This document shows positions 47,156-52,875 of a stretch of DNA of 52,875 bases, piece after piece. This DNA comes from Micromonospora sp. AMSO31t (lineage in GTDB: Bacteria > Actinomycetota > Actinomycetes > Mycobacteriales > Micromonosporaceae): NCBI RefSeq assembly GCF_008868175.1, contig NZ_WBKT01000022.1, positions 1 to 52,875 of the forward strand. Reading direction: 5' to 3'. The notes beneath the pieces were generated by a model that saw nothing but the letters and a program-made list of their open reading frames with translations, had not been told where the DNA came from and ran no database searches. A program made the translations under genes and the position numbers. Numbering within the stretch: position 1 is the first letter of the stretch; every line of letters starts with the position of its first letter.

Positions 47156-48155
47156 GGTGATCCCCCTGAAGACGAGCCGAGGTCAGTGACCGGGCGACGT
47201 GGTCGGTGGCCGTCATCGCGCCGTACGCGACCAGCCGCACGAGGTCGGCGTCGCCCGGATGGGACAGCCGCCAGAGGGCGACGTCGCCCAGGCTGACGGC
47301 GCTGGGCGCGAACGCCGTGAGCAGCGCGATCCGCGTCCCGACGCGGTCCGCTCCGGGCACGTCCCGGACCAGGTCGACGGCCCAGTCCGCCGGCCGGTCC
47401 GGGAACCTCCCGTCCTCCCAGCGCACGGTCGCCGCGACGGTCTGGCGGGCCACGTCCCCCAGGAGGTCCCCGCCGCGCAGGGCGGCGTTCCGCAGGGCCG
47501 CGTACGCCACGCCGACCGGGCTGTCCCCGGCCCAGGCCGGTGGCGCCGCCGTGCCGGCGTCGACGAGCGGGAGACCGCGGCCGGGCTCGCGCGCCGCGCG
47601 GGCCGTCCGGGCGTAGAGCCGGCCCCCGACCGACCGCACCACCGGGGAGCGTTGCAGGCCGCCGGGCAGCAGATCCGGGTCGAGCAGCGCCGACACCACC
47701 CGGTTGACGAAGTGGAAGGCGAGCAGGGTGCCGGTGAGCTCGGGACGGTACCGGCCGGTCCAGTCGGCGGCCGCGGGACGGCGGCTGGCCTCGGCCCAAC
47801 GGGCGAGTTCGGCGTGCCGCGGCTCCGGTGGCGTGCCGCCCCGGGCGACGACCTCGGCGAGCGCGTGCTCGCCCAGCGCGTGCAGCAGCATCACGTGCGC
47901 GTCGACGCAGAACCGGCAGCGGTTGGCCCGGGACACCGACGACGCCACGAGCTCACGGTCGGCCCGGGACGCGTCGCCGGCGAGCAGGGCCTCGCGCATC
48001 AGCGCCCAGGTCGCGGCCAGCACGTCCGGCGCGACCGACAGCGCCTGGAAGGTGGGCACCGGCCCGAGGAACTCGTCGCGCAGCTGGCGGTAGACCTCCG
48101 CGGTGAGACCCGTCGCCGCCGACGCTTTCGCGGGGGTGAAGAAGCGGTATGTCAT
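47148..48155 (-). CDS. AhpD/carboxymuconolactone decarboxylase-like protein
   Basis: A 335-residue protein with an AhpD-like all-helical domain. The redox motif is ANRCRFCVDAHVMLLHALGE (CxxC followed by the conserved His three residues on), as in alkylhydroperoxidase AhpD. The C-terminal half (ALRNAALRGGDLLGDVARQT; GTRIALLTAFAPSAVSLGDV) looks like a degenerate second copy of the helical fold. Likely peroxide or thiol redox chemistry. The ATG at 48155 starts MTYRFFTPAKAS. It is the first gene of the operon with the DUF6220 protein and the multicopper oxidase, and divergent from the histidine kinase (144-bp gap). Confidence 0.82.
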   Translation of the reverse strand: MTYRFFTPAKASAATGLTAEVYRQLRDEFLGPVPTFQALSVAPDVLAATWALMREALLAGDASRADRELVASSVSRANRCRFCVDAHVMLLHALGEHALAEVVARGGTPPEPRHAELARWAEASRRPAAADWTGRYRPELTGTLLAFHFVNRVVSALLDPDLLPGGLQRSPVVRSVGGRLYARTARAAREPGRGLPLVDAGTAAPPAWAGDSPVGVAYAALRNAALRGGDLLGDVARQTVAATVRWEDGRFPDRPADWAVDLVRDVPGADRVGTRIALLTAFAPSAVSLGDVALWRLSHPGDADLVRLVAYGAMTATDHVARSLTSARLQGDHHA

Positions 48156-48287
48156 GGGTTCGATGCTGGCCTCGGCGGGCTGGGAAAGCGTCGTGCCGGC
48201 GCAGGCACTTGAGCGGCCGCCGATACCACGCCCGCGGTACGCCGCAGCTACCACGGAAGCGGGATGCTCCCCCGAGGACCGCCGTTC

Positions 48288-48300
48288 TACAGTGCGACCA
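48288..48300 (+). promoter_or_regulatory. Leaderless -10 box of the histidine kinase gene
   Basis: TACAGT (48288-48293) fits TANNNT and lies six bases before the ATG at 48300, and there is no ribosome-binding site. This is the usual form of a leaderless actinobacterial promoter. Confidence 0.5.
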
Positions 48301-49487
48301 TGCGCCGCGACCTGCCGTACGCCCTCAGCGGACTCGCCCTCGGTGCCCTCCTGCTCGGCAACGCCGCGTTCGCGCCGGACGCCGCGACGGTGGGGGTGGC
48401 CGACGTCGCCCTGGTCCTGGTCATGGCGGCGGCCCTGGCCGTGTGCCGGCGGCACCCCGTGGTGGCGGTGGGCCTGGTGACCGCCGCCATGCTGGCCCTG
48501 CACGTCCGGGTCCACTCCGGGGTGTCCGCCGCGTTCCCCGTCCTCGGCGTGGTCTACGTCGCCGCCTGGCGGGGGCACCGGGCGGCCGCCGCCCTGGCCA
48601 GCCTCGTCTTCCTCGGCGGCTTCCTGGCCCGCGACGTCTCGGTCGCGCCCGCCGGGCGGCCCAGCCAGCTCATCGCGGAGCGGACCGCCCTGCTGCTGGG
48701 CTGGTTCGTCGCCGCCAACGTCGCCGGGCTCGTCGCGCGGCAGCGCCGGGCGTACCTGGAACAGGTCGAGCAGCGGGCCGTCGAGGCGGAACGCACCCGC
48801 GAGGAGGTGGCGTTGCGCCGCGCCGGCGAGGAGCGCCTGCGCATCGCCCGCGATCTGCACGACACGCTGACGCACAACATTTCGGTGATCAAGGTGCAGG
48901 CCGGCATCGCCGTGCACCTGGCCCGCAAACACGGCGACGAACCGTCGGCCACGCTCCTGGCCATCCAGGAGGCCAGCAGCGCCGCGATGCGGGAACTGCG
49001 GGCGACACTGGACGTCCTGCGCGCACCCTCCGACGGCGACCCCGTCGGGCTGGCCCGGGTGGACGAGCTCGCCCGGCGGACCCGCGCGGCCGGCGTACCG
49101 GTGCGGCTGACCGTCACCGGCCGGCCCGGGGACCTGCCCGACGAGGTCGACCAGGCCGGGTACCGCGTCGTCCAGGAGGCCCTGACCAACGTGGCCCGCC
49201 ACGCCGGCCCGGCCACCGCCGAGATCCACGTCGAGTACGCCCCGGCCCAGCTCACCGTCTCGGTGACCGACGACGGTCAGGCGTCGCCGGCCCGGCCCGT
49301 GACACCGGGTGTGGGCCTGCGCGGCATGCGGGAACGGGTCACCGGGCTGGGCGGCACGCTGCGGGCCGCCGCCCGCGACGGCGGCGGGTTCGCGGTCCGG
49401 GCCACCTTCCCGCTGGGCGGACCGGTCCCGCCGGCGCGGTCCGCCACCGATCGTGCCGGCGCCGACCGGAGGGCGCAGCCGGCATGA
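48300..49487 (+). CDS. Sensor histidine kinase, NarL/DesK type
   Basis: A 395-residue sensor kinase with about four or five N-terminal helices up to residue 145 and no large extracellular sensor. A coiled linker (RQRRAYLEQVEQRAVEAERT) precedes the HisKA_3 dimerisation/phosphoacceptor helix with His187 in RIARDLHDTLTHNISVIKVQ. The ATPase domain has the N-box VVQEALTNVARHAG and GVGLRGMRERVTGLGG. It probably senses a membrane or small-molecule signal. ATGA overlap (49484-49487) couples it to the response regulator. Divergence from the oxidase operon suggests that operon as a target. Confidence 0.93.
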   Translation: MRRDLPYALSGLALGALLLGNAAFAPDAATVGVADVALVLVMAAALAVCRRHPVVAVGLVTAAMLALHVRVHSGVSAAFPVLGVVYVAAWRGHRAAAALASLVFLGGFLARDVSVAPAGRPSQLIAERTALLLGWFVAANVAGLVARQRRAYLEQVEQRAVEAERTREEVALRRAGEERLRIARDLHDTLTHNISVIKVQAGIAVHLARKHGDEPSATLLAIQEASSAAMRELRATLDVLRAPSDGDPVGLARVDELARRTRAAGVPVRLTVTGRPGDLPDEVDQAGYRVVQEALTNVARHAGPATAEIHVEYAPAQLTVSVTDDGQASPARPVTPGVGLRGMRERVTGLGGTLRAAARDGGGFAVRATFPLGGPVPPARSATDRAGADRRAQPA

Positions 49488-50203
49488 CCGAGCGCTCCCG
49501 CGAGGTTCCGGCGGCGCAGTCCGCCACCGATCCAGCCGGCCCGATCCGGGTCCTGCTCGCCGACGACCAGGCCCTGATGCGGGCCGGATTCCGGGCGTTG
49601 CTCGACGCCGAGGAGGGCCTGGAGGTCGTCGGCGAGGCCGCCGACGGCGCCTCGGCCGTCCAGCTGGCGCGCCGCCTGCGGCCGGACGTCGTACTGATGG
49701 ACGTCCAGATGCCGGGACTCGACGGCATCGAAGCCACCCGGCGCCTCGCCGCCGACCCCGACCTCACCGCGGTCCGCGTCCTCATCCTCACCAACTACGG
49801 GCTCGACTCCTACGTCTTCGCCGCCCTGCGCGCGGGCGCCAGCGGGTTCCTCCTCAAGGACGCCGACCCCGCCGACCTGCTGCAGGCCGTCGACGTCGTG
49901 GCGCGCGGCGACGCGCTGCTCGCCCCGGCGGTCACGCGTTCGCTCATCAGCGAGTTCGTCGCCGGCCCGCGGCCGGCCGACCCGGCAGCCGGCCGCGAGG
50001 TGCTGACCGCCCGCGAGCAGGAGATCGTCGCGCTCGTCGCCCGGGGGCTGAGCAACGACGAGATCGCCGAGGGCATGGTGATCAGCCCGTTGACCGCCAA
50101 GACCCACGTCAACCGGGCGATGACCAAGCTGCACTGCCGCGACCGCGCCCAGCTGGTCGTCTGGGCGTACGAGTCGGGGCTGATCACGCCGCGCCGCCGG
50201 TGA
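49484..50203 (+). CDS. LuxR-type response regulator
   Basis: A 239-residue NarL/FixJ-type regulator. The receiver domain (about 20-140) has the acidic pair in VLLADDQALMRAGF, phosphoacceptor Asp73 in VVLMDVQMPGLDGIEATR and the LLKDADP lysine. The GerE HTH is at about 170-235 (LTAREQEIVALVARGLSNDE; ISPLTAKTHVNRAMTKLHCR). It is the partner of the adjacent kinase. Its first 20 residues (AQSATDPAGP) repeat the kinase tail (ARSATDRAGA) at both protein and DNA level. Confidence 0.95.
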   Translation: MTERSREVPAAQSATDPAGPIRVLLADDQALMRAGFRALLDAEEGLEVVGEAADGASAVQLARRLRPDVVLMDVQMPGLDGIEATRRLAADPDLTAVRVLILTNYGLDSYVFAALRAGASGFLLKDADPADLLQAVDVVARGDALLAPAVTRSLISEFVAGPRPADPAAGREVLTAREQEIVALVARGLSNDEIAEGMVISPLTAKTHVNRAMTKLHCRDRAQLVVWAYESGLITPRRR

Positions 50204-50318
50204 CGGCGGTCGACCGGGTGAGGTCGGCGCCTTGACCGGGTGACCGTGCTGGTGATACCGAGTTCAGCACGCCGGCGGCTGCCCAGCCGCTCGGAGCACC
50301 CACGGGGGGAACATCAAC

Positions 50319-51602
50319 ATGCTCGACTCTGCGACGACGCAGGTGATCCCCGCGGTCCCGCCACCGCCCCGCCGTCGGCGGCGGCGACTCCCGGTGCTGG
50401 TCAGCCTCCTGATGACCCTGCTCCTGGCCGCCGTCGTGCTGGTGGCGGTCGAACCGCTGCGCCACCCGCTGCCGGCGCCGACCGTCACGCGGACGCTGGC
50501 CGCGTCGACGGTCATCCCCGGCGCGGCGCTGAAGGTGCCGTGGCCGGAGTCCGGGCAGGCCGCCCTCTTCGTGGAGGGCGTCGGGTCCATGGGCACCTCG
50601 GGCGGCAGCGAGCCGCTGCCGATCGGCAGCGTGGCCAAGGTGATGACGGCCTACGTCATCCTGACCGAGCATCCCCTCGACCGGGGCGAGCACGGGCCGA
50701 AGCTCACGGTCAGCGCGGCGCAGGCGGCCGCCTACCCGAGCGAACTCGCCCGCGGCGAGTCCCTCATCCGGGTCGCCGCGGGCGCCGTCTACACCGAGCG
50801 CCAGGCCCTCCAGGCGGTGCTGCTGCCGTCGGCGAACAACATGGCCCGGATCCTCGCCGCCTGGGACGCCGGCAGCATCGACGCGTTCGTCGACAAGATG
50901 AACGACACCGCCGCCGAACTCGGCATGAAGAACACCCGCTACACCGACCCGTCCGGGCTCAGTCCCGAGACCGTCAGCACGGCCGCCGACCAGGTGATCG
51001 TCGCCCGCAAGGCGATGGCGCTGCCCGCCTTCGCGGAGATCGTGGCCCAGAAGAAGGCGACCCTGCCCGTCGCCGGCGAGGTGCAGAACTACAACTCGCT
51101 CGTCGGCAGGAACGGCGTCGTGGGGATCAAGACGGGGTCCACGGACGAGGCCGGCGGGTGCCTGTCCTTCGCGTTCGTCGTCACCGTGGGCGGCCGGAAG
51201 ATCACCGTCGTCGGCGCGGTCCTCGGGCAGCCCGGCGCGGACACCCCGGTCCAGCTGGAACGGGTCTTCCGGGTGACGCGCTCGCTGATCCGCAGCGTCA
51301 ACGCCGCGATCAGGCTGCACCCGGCCGTCCGGGCCGGCGACCCGGTCGCCACGGTCCGTGGGCCGTTCGGCGCCGAGACCACGCTGACCGCCGCGAAGGA
51401 CCTCTCCGTGGTCGGCTGGCCCGGCCTCCGCGTCAAGCTGGCCACCGACATCCCGGCCGTGCCGGCCGCGCTACCCGCCAATGCCGCACACGGCCGGGTC
51501 AGCGCCGTCGCCGGCGGCGGCAAGCCGGTCACGACCCCGCTCCAGTCCGGCGTACGGCTCGAACCCCCCGGCACCTGGGACCGCATCCGTCGGCACCGCT
51601 GA
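50319..51602 (+). CDS. D-alanyl-D-alanine carboxypeptidase (PBP5/DacC type)
   Basis: A 427-residue membrane-anchored low-molecular-weight penicillin-binding protein that trims pentapeptide stems of peptidoglycan. After a Pro/Arg cytoplasmic start comes a helix (LPVLVSLLMTLLLAAVVLVA) and the serine peptidase S11 domain: SxxK at Ser104 (PIGSVAKVMTAYV), SxN at 171-173 (LLPSANNMARI) and KTG at 271-273 (VGIKTGSTDEAGG). The C-terminal 120 residues carry a variable beta-rich tail. GGGGGGA lies eight bases before the ATG. Monocistronic. Confidence 0.94.
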   Translation: MLDSATTQVIPAVPPPPRRRRRRLPVLVSLLMTLLLAAVVLVAVEPLRHPLPAPTVTRTLAASTVIPGAALKVPWPESGQAALFVEGVGSMGTSGGSEPLPIGSVAKVMTAYVILTEHPLDRGEHGPKLTVSAAQAAAYPSELARGESLIRVAAGAVYTERQALQAVLLPSANNMARILAAWDAGSIDAFVDKMNDTAAELGMKNTRYTDPSGLSPETVSTAADQVIVARKAMALPAFAEIVAQKKATLPVAGEVQNYNSLVGRNGVVGIKTGSTDEAGGCLSFAFVVTVGGRKITVVGAVLGQPGADTPVQLERVFRVTRSLIRSVNAAIRLHPAVRAGDPVATVRGPFGAETTLTAAKDLSVVGWPGLRVKLATDIPAVPAALPANAAHGRVSAVAGGGKPVTTPLQSGVRLEPPGTWDRIRRHR

Positions 51603-51615
51603 CCCCCGGGGGGCC

Positions 51616-52059
51616 TCAGTCTCCGATGGAACGACCGGCCTCGATGATCGAGATGGGGGTCCCGCTCTCGACGGTACGGGAGACGGTGCAGAGCCGGTCG
51701 TGCGACTGCCGCAGGGACCGGGGCAGCGCCTCGCGGGCCTTGTCGCCGTCGGCACCCGCCGGGAACGTCACGGCGAACTCGACCTTCAGGTTCCGCATCC
51801 GGTTTCCTCCGGTCTCGTCCCGGATCTTGTCGCCGGTGACCTCGACGGCGAACCGGGTCGGCTCGGCGCGGCGGCTGGTGATGTGGTCCACGTCGACCGC
51901 GGTGCAGCCGCCGATGGCCGCCAGCAGCAGTTCCACCGGCGTGAAGCTGCCGTCCTCCCCCGTGCCCATCGACATCGATCCGCCGCGGGCGTTCCGCACG
52001 ACGTACTGACCCACGCTGGTGCGCTCGATCTCCACCGAGCGGGCGGTGTCCTCACTCAT
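51616..52059 (-). CDS. OsmC/Ohr-family protein
   Basis: A 147-residue OsmC-like protein with the two redox cysteines: LLLAAIGGCTAVDVDHITSR (first Cys) and SHDRLCTVSRTVESGTP (second Cys). Members reduce organic hydroperoxides with dithiol partners. The N-terminal SVGQYVVRNARGGSMSMGTG and central FAVEVTGDKIRDE strands fit the fold. The ATG at 52059 is the first in frame. The gene is convergent with the carboxypeptidase (13-base gap). Confidence 0.9.
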   Translation of the reverse strand: MSEDTARSVEIERTSVGQYVVRNARGGSMSMGTGEDGSFTPVELLLAAIGGCTAVDVDHITSRRAEPTRFAVEVTGDKIRDETGGNRMRNLKVEFAVTFPAGADGDKAREALPRSLRQSHDRLCTVSRTVESGTPISIIEAGRSIGD

Positions 52060-52096
52060 GCCAGAAAGCTACCCGGCGCCGGACCGACCCGGCGCG

Positions 52097-52875
52097 TTAC
52101 CCGGACCGGCCGGGGCCGGCCGTGGCCGCCTGGAACAGCGCAGCCGTCGACCTGAGGTGATCGGCCAGCTCCGCCGGGCCGCTGACGTCGAACGGCAGCC
52201 CGATCGACGCCAACCGGAGGGCATGCCATTCGGGGGTGTCCGGCGGCGCGAGCCACCGGCAGGTGCCGTCGGGCCGGTCGGTCAGGGTGCCCGGCGGCGG
52301 CCCGCCCAGGCGGTCCACCACCTGGGCGGCCGGCGCGTGGATCACGATGTCGGCCGGACACGTCGGGGCCATCCGCATGGTCCGGCTGGCGACGAAGGCG
52401 GCGACGTCTCCCCCGGGTACCTCCCTCGTGGCCGCCCGGGCGCCCGTCGCGGCGAGCTTCGTGACCCGGTCCAGCCGGAAGGTGCGCCAGTCGTCGCGGT
52501 CGAGGTCGAACGCGAGCAGGTACCAGCGCCGCCCGGCCGTCACCAGGGCGCGCGGCTCGACGTGCCGGCCCTCGTCGCGGTACCGCAACCGCAGCCGCTC
52601 GTGGTTGGCGATCGTCGCGGCGGCGACGACCAGCGCGTCGGGGTCCACCGCCTCCCCGGCCACGAAGAACGGGTGGGACACCGTGGCGGACGTCAGGGTG
52701 TCGACGCGACGGCGCAGACGGGCCGGCAGGACCTGGAGCAGCTTGCCCATCGCCCGCACCGCCGCCTCGTCCACGCCGGTCACCGGCTGCGCCGCCGCCG
52801 TGCGCAACCCGATGGCCACGGCGACCGCCTCGTCGTCCTCCAGCAGCAGCGGCGGCATCGCCGCGCCGGCCGTCA
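52097..52875 (-). CDS. WYL-domain (YafY-type) regulator, N-terminus cut by the window
   Basis: C-terminal 258 residues or so of a DeoR/YafY-like regulator. The frame stays open to the right edge (TAGAAMPPLLLEDDEAVAVA), so the N-terminal HTH lies outside and the ATG at 52858 is internal. The WYL domain shows ERLRLRYRDEGRHVEPRALV followed by RRWYLLAFDLDRDDWRTFRL (WYL core) and the C-terminal WCX-like strands. Such regulators sense small ligands or nucleic acids, often in stress or DNA-damage responses. Confidence 0.9.
   Translation of the reverse strand, partial: TAGAAMPPLLLEDDEAVAVAIGLRTAAAQPVTGVDEAAVRAMGKLLQVLPARLRRRVDTLTSATVSHPFFVAGEAVDPDALVVAAATIANHERLRLRYRDEGRHVEPRALVTAGRRWYLLAFDLDRDDWRTFRLDRVTKLAATGARAATREVPGGDVAAFVASRTMRMAPTCPADIVIHAPAAQVVDRLGGPPPGTLTDRPDGTCRWLAPPDTPEWHALRLASIGLPFDVSGPAELADHLRSTAALFQAATAGPGRSG

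Overview
The window is high-GC DNA (around 70% or more by eye) with actinobacterial features: GTG starts, ATGA/GTGA stop-start overlaps, TANNNT -10 boxes set directly in front of start codons (leaderless transcripts), Tat-type signals, and many LacI regulators and secreted glycoside hydrolases. Gene content and protein style suggest a soil or plant-associated filamentous actinomycete, most likely of the Micromonosporaceae (Micromonospora-like); the genus is an inference. I saw no tRNA, rRNA, CRISPR array, prophage or insertion sequence.

Left part (1-18 kb), mixed accessory genes: a GH18 chitinase cut by the left edge; an MFS exporter with an odd tail; a GH15 glycosidase with a membrane protein; a two-headed MerR regulator divergent from an erythromycin-esterase homologue; a four-gene operon (ribbon-helix-helix protein, DUF4097 protein, DrrA-type ATPase, permease); a second GH15 gene broken by two frameshifts; a PLP-dependent deaminase/desulfhydrase; a secreted PI-PLC-like protein; a gutted Tat-secreted esterase; a PLP decarboxylase and an alpha/beta hydrolase.

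Middle part (18.4-30.7 kb), a xylan-utilisation island: secreted GH11 xylanase with CBM2, CE7 acetyl xylan esterase, relics of a second CE7 esterase and of a probable alpha-glucuronidase, a xylo-oligosaccharide uptake and cleavage operon of bxlEFGA type (binding protein, two permeases, GH3 beta-xylosidase), its divergent LacI regulator, a second LacI regulator, and a secreted GH10 xylanase. The secreted enzymes would cut and deacetylate xylan outside the cell, the ABC importer would take up xylobiose-like products, and the GH3 enzyme, which has no visible export signal, would release xylose inside.

Right part (30.7-52.9 kb): a YdeI/DUF1905 protein, an AGPS-like flavoprotein, a divergent AraC/SDR pair, and a seven-gene L-arabinose operon (araB-araD-binding protein-ATPase-two permeases-araA) with a LacI-type regulator upstream and two matching operators in front of araB. 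Then come a membrane-anchored multicopper oxidase operon (oxidase, DUF6220 protein, AhpD-like protein) facing a two-component system, a D-Ala-D-Ala carboxypeptidase, an OsmC protein and a WYL regulator cut by the right edge.

The most interesting signal is regulatory. Three LacI-family regulators lie near three different CG-centred palindromes: TATCGATA between the bxl operon and its regulator; TTCCGGAA at the GH11 and CE7 promoters with half-sites at GH10; and TGTTANCGNTCACA in front of araB. The window is also rich in broken genes, mainly carbohydrate-active enzymes and esterases.
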